Of a DNA stretch of 64,000 nt, positions 32,101-42,830 are shown one piece after another (the first letter of the stretch is position 1; each line of letters starts with the position of its first letter). The stretch is from Dipteronia dyeriana. Taxonomy: Eukaryota > Streptophyta > Magnoliopsida > Sapindales > Sapindaceae. The stretch lies in NCBI GenBank assembly GCA_032871835.1, contig CM065296.1, positions 118,802,146 to 118,866,145 on the forward strand, read 5' to 3'. The notes below the pieces were generated by a model. That model did no database searches, was not told where the DNA came from, and was given only the letters and a program-made list of their open reading frames with translations. The position numbers were made by a program, and so were the translations under genes.

Positions 32101-34438
32101 CTATGCACTTCTGGAAGCTTTGTTCTGATCCCAATTCCAGGATTCATTTTCTTCAAAAATGACATCCCTGCTGAAGATCACTTTCCTGGTGATAGGGTTG
32201 TATAGCCGGTAACCCATAGTTGTATCACCGTATCTAACCAGGATACATTTTTCTCCTTTATCTTCAAGTTTCGTTCTTCTTGCTTCTAGGACATTGATGT
32301 AGGCAATGGAGCCAAATACTCTAAGGTGGCTCACACTTGGTTTGTGAGTGCTTCATGCTTCTTGCAGTGTCTTTGTATCAAGACTTTTCGTAAGACATCT
32401 GTTTTGTAGATATACCGCACACAAGACTGCTTCAGCCCAAAAACTCTTAGAAAGGTTTCTACCCTTTAACATGTTTCTGACCATGTTAACGATTGTTCGG
32501 TTCTTCCTTTCAGCTACACCGTTTAACTGAGGAGTATAAGCTGGTGTAAACTAATGTCTGATTCCTTGTTGCTTAAGGAATTCTTGGAAAACACCTGTAG
32601 TGTATTCTCCACTTTGATCTGATCTCAGTGTTTTGATGTAGTTGCCACTTTGCTTCTCCACAAGAGTTTTAAACTCTTTAAAGTAACCAAATACCTCAGA
32701 CTTCCTTTTCAGAAAATAAACCCAAGTCTTTCTGCTGTAGTCGTCAATGAAGGTGAGAAAGTATTGATTCTGTCCATTTGATACTGGCGTCAATGGACCA
32801 CACACATCTATGTGAACGAGCTCAAGTGGCAAGGTTGTTTTCCAATTTGCCTCATTTTCGAAGCTATTTCTGTGTTGTTTATTGAGAACACAGCTTTCAC
32901 ACATCTCATTTGGGTGATGAATGTTTGGCAATCCTTTCACCATCTTCTTATTTTCCAGTTGCTTTAAACTTTCAAAATTAAGATGTCCATACCTTAGATG
33001 CCACAACCAATCTTTATCATCGATGATGGCTGTCAAACACGTTGGCGCATCATAATGAATTGCGAGAGGGAACATCCTGTTCTTCATCATCTGGACTCGG
33101 GTAACCAACTTTCCTCGAGCATCTGTGATATTGAGTTGTATATTTTGAAGGCTAATGTGGTAGCCTTTCTCCAAGAGTTGTCCGAGACTTAGGATGTTTA
33201 TCTTCATGTCTGGAACATAATAGACATTTGAGATGAAAGCATGATCTCCATTCTTCTACTTGATCATGACATCTTCTCTTCCTTGGACATGGATTTTAGA
33301 GAGGTCGTCATATGAGATTTCTCCGTGAACTTTCTCATCAAGTTCAGTGAATAAGTCTTTTCTGCCAGTCATATGGTTGTTGGTTCTAGAATCAAGAAAC
33401 CAAACATTTTGGTTTTGATATGCTGAGTTGTATGCCATCAACATCAACGATTCTCCTTCAAATTACTCTTTCTCTACAAAGTTAGAATTTTTATTTACCT
33501 CATTTGGCGGGGTCTGCACTCGTTGCTATAGTGGCCATATTTATGGCAGTTATAACATTGAACATTTCTTTTGTTAATGTTCAGACGGTTGTTGTACCCG
33601 CCTCTTCTTCCTCGTTCTCTTCCTCATGGGACATAGTTTTGTTGTCCACGACCTCCTCTGTTTGCGACTCTTCCTCCTCTGCCTCTACTCTTGGTTTCAG
33701 CATTTCCTGAACCTCTTCCACGAGATCCTCTATTTCGTTCTCTTCCTTGTTGTGAGGTCCCTCATTGCTCATATCTTTTTCATTGAAAGAGAGCTTTGAC
33801 TGAAGAGCTTGCTTCAATACTCTATCGTTACTTCTTCTTATGACTTTCTGCTCATGAGCTTGCAATGATCCCACAAGTTTTTCAACAGACATCGTCTCTA
33901 GATCTTTTGTCTCTTCCAGGGCCACAACTATGAAGTCAAACTTTGGATCTAATGATCGTAAAATTTTCTCTAAAATTCTCATGTTTGTGAGAATTTCTCT
34001 ATTTCTTCTTAACTGATTCGCTACGACCGTAACTCGTGTAAAGAACTCAGCAATAGATTCATTAGATTTCACTCGTAGGGATTCGAACTCACCTCGTAGA
34101 GTTTGAAGACGGATCATTTTCACTTTGTCAGTACCTTTGTAAGTTTTGAGAAGGGTGTCCCAGACTTCTTTCGACGACTTAACGGATCCTATGATCTCGA
34201 ACGTTGCTTCATCTAGCTCTTGATAGATTATGAACTTTGCTTTACAATCCCTCTTTCGATCGGCTTTGAGAGTCGATATTTGAGCTTCTATCATGGTTCC
34301 TTCAGCTTCTGTATATCCGTCTTCCACAACATCCATAACATCTTGAGAGCCTAGTAGAGCTCTCATTTGTATGGACCAATTGTCATAGTTGTCTTTGGTG
34401 AGTTTCAGGGTGACAACATGCGCGTTACTGTTGACCAT
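29200..34438 (-). pseudogene. copia gag-pol polyprotein, decayed
   Basis: Gag starts at 34438 (MVNSNAHVVTLKLTKDNYDN; UBN2-type) and runs to about 33580, then a zinc knuckle CYNCHKYGHYSNEC at about 33515-33560 in another frame. The protease motif is WFLDSRTNNHM (about 33415-33380), where the usual DSG reads DSR. Integrase has HLRYGH...CESC and the VHIDVCGPL and LRSDQSGEY acidic residues (33207-32551), then VAERKNRT-like sequence after a stop. Reverse transcriptase: KWVYKTKRNTKGE and YQLDVKSAFLNG (32100-31426), split by the solo LTR between KKAL and YGLKQAPRAW, then YVDDL near 30090. RNase H follows to about 29200 with stops. Several nonsense codons and frameshifts make it inactive. Confidence 0.9.
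30243..31425. mobile_element. Solo LTR nested in copia reverse transcriptase
   Basis: TGATTAACAC...GACGTGTCA, with TG...CA ends and a perfect 5-bp duplication TAGAG (30238-30242 and 31426-31430). Removing it rejoins the conserved RT sequence KKALYGLKQAPRAW. Internal features: repeated CACTGTTCAC words at 30530-30680 and two similar 90-bp blocks with CTCCCCTCTGATCTTTGTGG at about 30968 and 31065. No coding. Its parent element is not in the window. Confidence 0.9.
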
Positions 34439-35047
34439 TGAAACTTGAAGTACGTAGATCATAAATCTGGAGTCAGAATTTGCAAAAACAAAGAGCACGG
34501 TTGCGTCCGTAATAGTCCAAAACCTTGAAAACCAGTCCAAGATTGTCAAAAACCGAGTTCGAAAGCGTCCGAAACGAGCGGTCAAACTTTTAGAAAAAGT
34601 CAACCAAATATAACATAATATTCTCTTTGACTGACAGAATATTCCAGGCGTTAATGACGTCAACAACCCGTGAATAGTATCGAATCTTGGGTCGGGTCAG
34701 TCGATCGAATATCGGATCGACTATCGAGTCGGATCCGGTACCTGGTTTAAGGATCGGACTTCAGGTCGGATCCTGTAAACGGGCGAGGAAGACTATCGGC
34801 GCGTGTTGGTGACGCGTCGGTGAAGAGGCTGCACGTGGACGGCGCATGAGATCATGCTCCAACTTCAGGAGGCTCGTGCGATTTCTCTGGGACTCCGATT
34901 TGGGTGTCGTTTCACCGTCTAACTCCTGACAATGAGTAGAACACTCTGGTGTGATCAAAAATTGATTTTGATCACTTTGATTTCTAGGCCCATTCGACTT
35001 TGGCCTCTGTTCTTCGAGTTACTGGTTCTCCTAAGCTCTGATACCAC

Positions 35048-35386
35048 TGTTGGTGGGATGGTATGGTTGAGTCACTTGTGGTGCACATCTGAGAGAGATT
35101 CAAACACAAACACAATGAAAGGAGAAGCTTTTTTATATATCTCTCTAGATTTCTTACACCACTCCATACATTTTCAATACAATCTTTATCCCTTTATATA
35201 AGGAAATAAGATGAGCTAAACAACAAACAACAATAAAAGCAAATCAGCTGGTTGATGGCAGTTGAGAGTTGGCTTGTTGAAAATTTTGGACGGTAGTTGG
35301 AGCCATGTGATGGTCGGTTTCTAGAAGAGGTGGAAAGGTGGTTGGCTGAAAGTTGTAATGGCTGATGTCAAGTTTATTTTTCAACA
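35048..35386 (-). repeat. 5' LTR of copia element
   Basis: 339 bp, TGTTGGTGGG...TTCAACA, with the Met-tRNA primer site just inside at 35035-35047 on the minus strand. A TATATAA-like stretch lies near 35200. Confidence 0.9.
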
Positions 35387-35690
35387 ATCCTCTCATAGTT
35401 TCTCTCTTTCATCATCTGCATAGTTTGTTAGTTTTTCAACATTATTTATCATATGAGTTTTTAGCCAAGTGTGTCTGATCTATAATTGATAATTAATCTA
35501 GTCATTACTAAAATAACACCAATCTTAATAATACATTACTAAAATTTAAACGAATACATAGATCCAAAATCAACATATAGTGTATAGCTAGATATATTAT
35601 ATGAATTACGATTGGCATGCATAGACATATGCAAAAAGGTTACAAACTGCAAAGATATTAGCCCATAACATTCCAAGTAAACCCAATAAC
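35387..35690. repeat. Duplicated flank unit, right of copia
   Basis: Second copy of the unit at 28490-28797, more like the GLOX copy 1 flank in places (AATAATACATTACTAAAATT and ACATAGATCCAAAATC here; ATACATTACTAAAGTTG and CATAGATCCAAAATC near 17155). The copia element thus sits at the junction of a tandem duplication. Confidence 0.8.
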
Positions 35691-35899
35691 AAGTCAGGTT
35701 AGTTTTTTAAAAAAATATTATAATAATACGGGGTTTTAGAAAATAGAGATATGACTTGAACATATAATCTTTTAATGTTAGTGTGAAGATCATAGTATTG
35801 GACCAATCCCATCTTAACAAGTTATAGGTCATGAGTTGTTAGTAATTAGATTTGGGTTTACAAAAAAAAAAAAAAAAAATCTAATACATGTATTATGGT

Positions 35900-37680
35900 T
35901 GTCTTAAGTAAATAGTAATTAGTGAAAATTGTAAAAAATAATCAAGTCATAGAATGAATTATTGTTTCTAACCAAATTCTAATTTTTTATTGTTTGTAAC
36001 CAATCATCATAATACATTATTGTTTTTAGTTAATAAATTACAAAACTATCATTTATTCTCTTTTTCCCTTTATTTTTTTCTCTCCATTACTCATCTCTCT
36101 CTATCATTCATCTCTATCACCCATCTTTTTATCACTCGTATCTTTATCAAATCTTAATTGTCAACGAAAGTTTGTCAAGAAATTAAAGTTATTTTGAAGG
36201 GAAATCGTAAAGAAACCAAGATTTGAGAAGAGGTTTTTTAAAATTTTGAGTTTGTGGTTGAATCTCTCCTCAAAACTTCAAGTTTATAAATCTTCAATTT
36301 CAATGGTATTGTTGTGTTTCTTAGATGATGTTGTTGATGGGTTTTTGTTATTTTGTTTCAATTTTGAAGTTTTTTTTAGTGACAATGGAAGAAATTTCGG
36401 TTTCGGTTTCGGTTTCGGTTTCAAATTATATTTCAAGCAATATGTCACGGTAAAAGTGATATAAGTTGGTTATTTCATGTTTAACGTGACACATCACTTA
36501 ATTTTTACAGTCATGTATTTTTGAGGTACATGAGATATTTCATGTCCTACATGATATACATGAGATATTTCATGCCCGACATGATATACATGAGATATTT
36601 CATGCCCGACATGATATATATAGGATATTTCATGTCTAACATGATATACATATGATATTTCATGTCTTCTATGAAATATTGCATAAATAGGATATTTCAT
36701 ATCCAACATGACATATATAGGATATTTTTTGTCCAACATGACATACATAAGATATTTCATGCACAACATGATATATTTCATGTATTGCATGAAATACTGC
36801 ATATAGAGGATGTTTCATACCCAACATGACATACATAGGATATTTCATACTCAACATGATATACATGAGATATTTCATGCACAATATGATATACATGAGA
36901 TATTTCATTTTTTATATGAAATACTGCATAAATAAGATATTTCATACCCAACATGATATACATAGGATATTTCATGCCCAACATGACATACATATGATAT
37001 TTCATGCACAACATGCTACACATGAAATATTTCATGTCTTGCATGAAATACTGCATAAAGAGGATGTTTCATACCCAACATGATATACATAGCATATTTC
37101 ATACTCAATATGACATACATGAGATATTTCATGCACAACATGATATACATGAGATATTTCATACCTTATATGAAATACCGTATAAATAGGATATTTCATA
37201 TTCAACATGACATACATAGGATGTTTCATGCTCAACATGACATATATGAGATATTTCATGAACAATATGATACACATGAGATATTTCATATCTTATATGA
37301 AATACTGTATAAATAAGACATTCCATACCCAACATGACATACATAGGATATTTCATGTTCAACATGACATACATGAGATATTTCATGCACAACATAATAT
37401 ACATGAGATATTTCATGTTTTATATGAAATACTGCATAAATAAAATATTTCATACCCTATATGACATACATATAACATTTCTTGTCTAACATGACATATA
37501 TAGGATATTTTATGCCCAACATGACATATATAGAATATTTTATATACAAAATTGGTTTTTTATTTTAAGAAAAATGTATTTTATACTTTACAATTTATAT
37601 TCGATTAAAAACAATAATCTATTTCTTAATTTGACTATTTTTACAAATCTCTACGAAAACTATTAAATTTCTGACTTCTG
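35900..37680. mobile_element. MULE-like element carrying higher-order minisatellite
   Basis: The left sequence (about 35925-36000: TGTAAAAAATAATCAAG, then GAATTATTGTTTCTAACC) matches the reversed right sequence (about 37650-37580: TGTAAAAATAGTCAAA, then AGATTATTGTTTTTAATCG), so long diverged inverted repeats enclose 36000-37560. A CTCTCTCTATCATTCATCTC leader-like stretch (36090-36130) resembles the leaders of the elements at 11050 and 41275. The outer ends and target duplication were not fixed. The frame at 36246-36464 has no recognisable domain; it ends in repeated TTTCGG codons. Confidence 0.55.
36535..37545. repeat. Minisatellite: 30-bp monomers in 127-bp higher-order units
   Basis: The basic unit is about 30 bp: GATATTTCATGCCCAACATG plus ACATACATGA. 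A variant with ATGAAATACTGCATA marks each higher-order unit and starts at 36789, 36916, 37043, 37170, 37297 and 37424, a spacing of exactly 127 each time; an earlier one is at 36671 (118). Each higher-order unit is thus three 30-bp monomers plus one of 37. Words ATTTCATG and CATGAAAT face each other, so hairpins are possible. Frames on both strands are artefacts of the repeat. Confidence 0.9.
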
Positions 37681-37689
37681 AATGGAATG

Positions 37690-37946
37690 TGTGGGCAGTG
37701 AAGGGGTGTCCACACGGAACTATTTCGGCTGGCAATAGCCAATGCCCAATAGAGCAACCATTTTGGTAAATTTTGAAAAAAATTTCTTGATTAAGTGGTT
37801 TTATTATATTTTTGCCAACTGTCCAAGACTAAAATCTCCATTCTTGATAATTTTCGGAGATTCGATTTCATTCCACTTTTTAAGTCGAATTGATAAATGC
37901 AGAGGGAATCCAGATGTAGTGCTGGTGGAGTCTTTTTCTATTTGAA
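37690..37946 (+). promoter_or_regulatory. Promoter region of GLOX copy 2 with TATA-like box
   Basis: Resembles 14740-14995 upstream of copy 1 and ends in TATTTGAA at 37939-37946, one base from the TATTTAAA of copy 1. The ATG at 38068 lies about 120 bp further. Confidence 0.5.
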
Positions 37947-38067
37947 CATGAATTCTTATGGTGAAAATCCATATCTGAGTTACAATATATTCAACAAAAG
38001 ACTCTTATTTCAACCACCCAAATCGCGACCTCAAGTGATCAATTGCTTGTAGGATCATCAAACAAGA

Positions 38068-39735
38068 ATGATGTCCCAGAGATCAATTCTTTACTTGGTC
38101 TTGTTTCAGCTCACAATTATCATCGTATCCCAACCATGCAAACTGTTAATGACCGACGCAGCCGGTGGACGGTGGCAGTTACTCCAAAAAAGCATCGGCA
38201 TATCGGCCATGCATATGCAACTCCTAAACAACGACCGTGTCATCATGTTTGACCGGACAGATTTCGGCCATTCCAAACTACCGTTGCCGGATGGAAAGTG
38301 CCGCAAAAGCACCCACGAGGTTATTAAAAATGACTGCACCGCACATTCTGTCGAGTACAATGTCTTGAACAACACGTTTCGTCCTCTCATGATCCAAACA
38401 GATACCTGGTGCTCCTCAGGCGCTGTGATGCCTGACGGTAGTCTGATGCAGACTGGTGGGTACAAAATTGGTGAACGTAGGATCAGGATAATCAAGCCTT
38501 GCAGTGATAACGACTGTGATTGGGTGGAATTTGAAAACGTACTAGCAGTGAAAAGATGGTACTCTACCGATCATATTCTTCCAGACGGTAGACAGATTGT
38601 TATTGGCGGTATAGATCAATTTAACTACGAATTTCTTCCTAAAAAAGGAGCCCTGGATCTGTAAATCTTACCTTTTTTGAAACAGACTCGTGATACTCCT
38701 AATATCCAGAACAATCTCTACCCTTACATTTTTCTAATCAGTGATGGGAATTTATTCATCTTTGCGAATAATCGAGCTATATTGTTCGACTATTCGAACA
38801 GCAAGGTGGTCAAGACGTACCCGACGATGCCAGGTGGCGATCCACGGTGCTATCCGAGCACAGGCTCTGCAGTGTTGCTGCCATTGAAGAACCTGCAAGC
38901 ACCCTCTGTTGAAGCCGAAGTTTTGGTGTGTGGTGGAGCCCCGAAAGGGTCAGTTGTCAAGGCAAAAAATAGAAAAAAGCCTATATTTGTCGGCGCATTG
39001 GATACTTGCGGGCGCATCAAAATAACTCACCCGAATCCAAAGTGGGTCATGGAGACTATGCCTCATGCTAGACTCATGGGTGACATGACATTACTTCCAA
39101 ATGGCAACGTGTTGATCGTCAATGGTGCAGCTGCGGGAATTGCTGGGTGGGAAATAGGCCGGAACCCGGTTTTGAACCCTGTCATTTATCGTCCGGACGA
39201 AAAACTTGGGTCACGGTTCGAGAGTCAAAATCCAACAACCAAACCCAGAATGTACCATTCCACAGCAGTTTTGCTTCGTGATGGTCGCGTACTTGTCGGT
39301 GGAAGCAATCCACACATGAGATATGAATTCACAGGAGTGCTTTTCCCTACTGAGTTAAGCTTGGAAGCATTTTCTCCGGCTTATCTCGATCCAGAAAACT
39401 CAATCTTGCCTTCGAAAATCGTCCTACCAGCCTCACAAGCCAAGCTCAAGTACAAACAAAATCTGGAGGTGAGGTTCACGGTGGCGGCGGGAAACGTCAC
39501 GCTAGACAAGTTGTCGGTGACGATGGTGGCACCGTCGTTCACAACACATTCGTTCTCGATGAATCAGAGACTACTTGTACTTGGAAGCGAGAAATTGACG
39601 GGTCTCACGAACAATACATACGCAGTCCAGGTGACAACACCAGGGTCTGGTAATCTCGCACCACTCGGATATTATCTACTATTCGTGGTCCATCAAGATA
39701 TTCCGAAGGAGGGCATTTGGGTCGATATGCAGTGA
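38068..39735 (+). pseudogene. GLOX: GLOX copy 2, single nonsense codon
   Basis: A 555-codon intronless GLOX gene (copper-radical oxidase producing hydrogen peroxide outside the cell) with one lesion: TAA at 38662-38664, codon 199, where copies 1 and 4 have Tyr (LYSLPF). Signal peptide MMSQRSILYLVLFQLTIIIV then SQPC. Downstream the frame is fully open for 357 codons. The catalytic set is conserved: WCSSG, RWYSTD, RMYHST, TTHSF. The stop removes Tyr-His-His ligands and the beta-propeller, so a truncated product would be inactive. Clean conservation elsewhere means either a very recent loss, a polymorphism, or a base error. The promoter is shared with copy 1. Confidence 0.9.
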
Positions 39736-40331
39736 TTTTGTATTATTTTTTTCCGTCAAATACTTTTAAAATAAAAAGTATTTATCTATTCTTTTAAAAT
39801 TATCATCTATTATCCTCATAATTATATTATCGAGGTTTCAAGTTTCACAGATGAGTATTTTTCTCTTTCATTTTTGTTTATAATTGAACACTTTTTAAAT
39901 TGTATTATCATTTTATGCTTCTCATAACTGTGAGGATGTTCGAGCCCATGCATGCTTATTTCAGAAATATTTATGCGAGTTTCTCATTGATATTGTGTGA
40001 CAGCTTCCATCAGACTCTTACCTGTTTGAATGTACGAGGTAAAAATTTATGGTAATACTCCACGGATTATGACACTACAAGGAAATGTAAAGATTGACAA
40101 TCACTATGGATTGTGGAACTAGCTATATGTGTGTGAAAAAAGAAGAAGCTGTGATTGTATTAACCGAATTTGAATTTGATGATAAAATGATTAAATGACG
40201 AGAGTGATCGATATTGTTTTTACCTCCATATAGTTACACATTGGGATGGCATAGGCTGTGTTTTTTTTTTTTTTTCATTGGTCTGTTTGTAATTATATAA
40301 TAAAGTAACCAAATAATGCAGTAAACCTTAT
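39736..40331. other. 3' flank of GLOX copy 2
   Basis: Non-coding and aligned with the flanks of copies 1 and 3 (TTGTTTATAATTGAACAC, CATCAGACTCTTACCTG, TATGGTAATACTCCACG). At 39840-39895 it is the empty site for the MULE copy B insertion. At about 40310-40330 (GTAAACCTTAT) it still matches copy 1 near 17320, then is interrupted by a MITE-like element. Confidence 0.65.
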
Positions 40332-40815
40332 GGGCATGTTTGGCACATTGTATTGTATAGTTTTGGATTGAACTGTATTATTATTATATAATAATGTATT
40401 TTGTGATATTTTGTATTAGACTGTATTAAATTATACAATATTTATATATGATTTTTGTTTCCAAATATTTTATATACAAATAAAATTAATATATTTTTTG
40501 AATAAGAAATAATATTATATAGTATATATTTGTTGTATTATATATATATATATATATATATTTGTATAATTTAATATTTATTTAATTATTTTAATTCTTT
40601 ATATAATTTTATTTGAAAAAAAAATCACCTACAAAGTTAATACAACATAAACCCACCATTTTACTATCTACAGTTCTATCTAATACAATGCTTGTTATAT
40701 TAGAAGCGGCATTATTTAGTACAATATAATTTATCTTGCTAAACACATGTATTGTATTGTATACTAAATTTTAATTCTCTTATATTATACAATAAAGACA
40801 AACAAACAAGCATAG
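40332..40815. mobile_element. AT-rich MITE-like insertion
   Basis: Homology to the copy 1 flank stops at GGGCATGTTTGGC (40332) and the segment ends near AACAAACAAGCATAG. The ends are imperfect inverted repeats (GCATGTTTGGC versus GCTTGTTTGTTTG), with ATTGTATAGT/ATTGTATAAT words behind them. A similar stretch lies at about 28285-28470. A (TA)n run is at 40541-40563. The target duplication was not resolved. Confidence 0.45.
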
Positions 40816-41009
40816 TAACAATTACAAATCATCTATTATACGGTTTATGATACAAATGTTCAAATAATAGACTTAAGAATATAATAATTTATAACCTATT
40901 GACTATGATGTAATTTTTGTAGTTTTGTAACATTCAATGGTGGCCATTTTTTTTTTACTATCTACCCAAGTTTTGCTATTTGTGTACGATTTTCAAATTT
41001 AACGTAATT

Positions 41010-42830
41010 GACTTATAGAATGTCCAATGTGGCTCAAATAGTTAAAAATCAAGAGGTTATCGATATTGACACCTATAAAAAATTATATTTACATTCCTTT
41101 TATAAGTACATCTCTAAAATATTTAAAAATTATATTTACATTCCTTTCATAAGTATATCTCTAAAATATTTTAAAAATCGATGTTTCGTAAATAAATCTC
41201 ACTTAATATCAAAAACACCATTTTTTTAATTTTATTATATTATATTTTATTAGCACACGCTACTATTTTATTATGAGGAAATAGGGGTATATAGCACCTT
41301 TTCAATTTTGGTTTGTGCAACTAGCACCACTTTAATAACTCTTGTTTTATTAGCACTAAAATATGTGGGGGGAACTAAAATACCCTCATTAATTTTTTTT
41401 CTTCTATTTTTCATTTTAATTTCTCTATTTTTCTCTTTCCTTTTCCTTCTCATTTCACAATTCACAGAAACTTCTCCCTGATTTTTTTTTTGTTTTAATT
41501 CGTTCTAATTTCATTGGTAAAATTTGAGACCAAAATCAGAGTCCACCCAAGTTTTTCTTTTATATTTTTTTCTCTCACAAATTCGAGACTTATTTACAAT
41601 TTCGAGACTTATTAGGTAAAAGTCGAGACTTATTTTATAAATCCGTGACTTATTATGATAAATTCGAGACTTATTTAAAAAAAATCGGGACTTACTGAGC
41701 GAAAATCGATTTTTTTTTTGGCTTTCTTCTTCCTCGCGACATGTAACAGACCATCAATGATGAAATTGAAGATTCGACAACGGCACCGATTGACTCCGAA
41801 ATTAGTCAGATCTAGAAGATTGGGCGACGCTGAGTTCATTGGCACCATCGGTTTCGTCGGATTCGCGACGGATCGTCGCAGATTTGACGATGAAAGTTTG
41901 GAGACGATTCGGGTTTGACTTCGTTTCTCTCTCCACACAACTCGAAACTCAAAACGGATACTTTGGTTACAACGGGTGGTGCACGACGGACGTTTTGTCG
42001 GTAGTTTTGTCGATCAACTCACCGGTGATGACATCGGCGGTGGAGCTCGAGCTCCATCAATGGAGATTTTTTTTTTAAAAGGACTGGTTAGAGAAAATTG
42101 TAGAAGATGGAGGGTATTTTTGTCCCAATCCCAATTGTAGTGCTATTTAAACTAGAGTTATTAAAGAGGTGCTAATTGCACAAATCAATCCCAAAAAAGT
42201 GCTATATAATTTTTCATCCCTTTTATTATCTAATCAAATAAATAATTTCTCTTTAAAAAAATATTCTAACTCGTGCAAAAACATTTTATGTCACTACAAA
42301 ATTGTTTGAAAAACATTTTTTAAACAATATTTTATAACTTTTTAAAAACGTTATCATTGCATTAAAACTTTTTAAAAAAAATTCTTTAATTTTTTTCTAG
42401 TTCAAAATTCTTCAATTCCACCGTATTAAAAAAACTACTAGCTCTCAACACCTATTGTCCCTAAGAAAGTTTATTGTTTTTTTTTTTTTTTTACAATAGA
42501 AAGCTTATTTTTTGTATTGATTTTTGTTTCACTCAATTATAGTAGTAAATTGTTGGTCAACTCAATCAATTTGTATTATTTAAAAGAAATTGAAATTAGT
42601 ATTTAAAATAGAAGTTAGGGTTTGATAAAATATAAATATTTTTATTATCATATCAAATAATTAATATGAAAGTATGAAACTTCCTTTTACTTTTTTTTTC
42701 TTCAAAGAATTGATATAAAACAAATTAATAATTATTATTGTGTATTTACAAACAATTTAAGTAATTTTTCTTAAGGTAATATTGGATTTTCAAAAATATA
42801 CTAAATTGAAGTGTACATACAATTATTGAG
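41010..42830. repeat. Segmental tandem duplication, unit 1 (with MULE)
   Basis: CGATATTGACACCT, TAAGT...CTAAAATAT, AATAAATCTCACTTAATA, and later TTTCACTCAATTATAG, AAATTGAAATTAGTATTTAA and GGTAATATTGGATTTT occur here and in the same order at about 43570-44530. Unit 1 carries the MULE at 41275-42220; unit 2 does not. Confidence 0.8.
41275..42220. mobile_element. MULE with perfect 9-bp target duplication
   Basis: Inverted repeats of about 110 bp: TATATAGCACC, TTTGTGCAACTAGCACC, TTAATAACTCTTGTTT on the left are mirrored by TATATAGCACT, TTTGTGCAATTAGCACC, TTAATAACTCTAGTTT reversed on the right. TTTTATTAT flanks both ends (41266-41274 and 42221-42229), and the paralogous sequence near 43751 (ATTTTGTTATCTAATC) is the empty site. 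Inside, CGAGACTTA words repeat about six times (41583-41695), then a GC-rich block (41700-42070) that may be captured host DNA. The frames at 41718-41918 and 41839-42078 match nothing I know. Confidence 0.9.

Larger units (their letters stand above)
28798..35386 (-). mobile_element. Ty1/copia retrotransposon with nested solo LTR
   Basis: LTRs at 28798-29150 and 35048-35386 (TGTTGGTGGG...TTCAACA), flanked by AACCT and ATCCT, a 5-bp duplication with one mismatch. The minus-strand primer site GTGGTATCAGAGC lies at 35035-35047 and a polypurine tract AAGGGGGGA at about 29151-29159. Order gag, protease, integrase, RT, RNase H is copia. LTRs differ by many substitutions and indels, so it is older than the element at 24219. 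A 1183-bp solo LTR splits the reverse transcriptase. Confidence 0.9.

Noticed and set aside
36535..37545. Regularly spaced repeats that could suggest a CRISPR array
   Set aside because: The 30-bp units are contiguous and similar, with no unique spacers, and the window is plant nuclear DNA. It is a minisatellite.
38662..38664. Stop-codon read-through in GLOX copy 2 as a functional feature
   Set aside because: No read-through context could be recognised, and plant GLOX enzymes are not known to use it. A nonsense mutation or base error is simpler.
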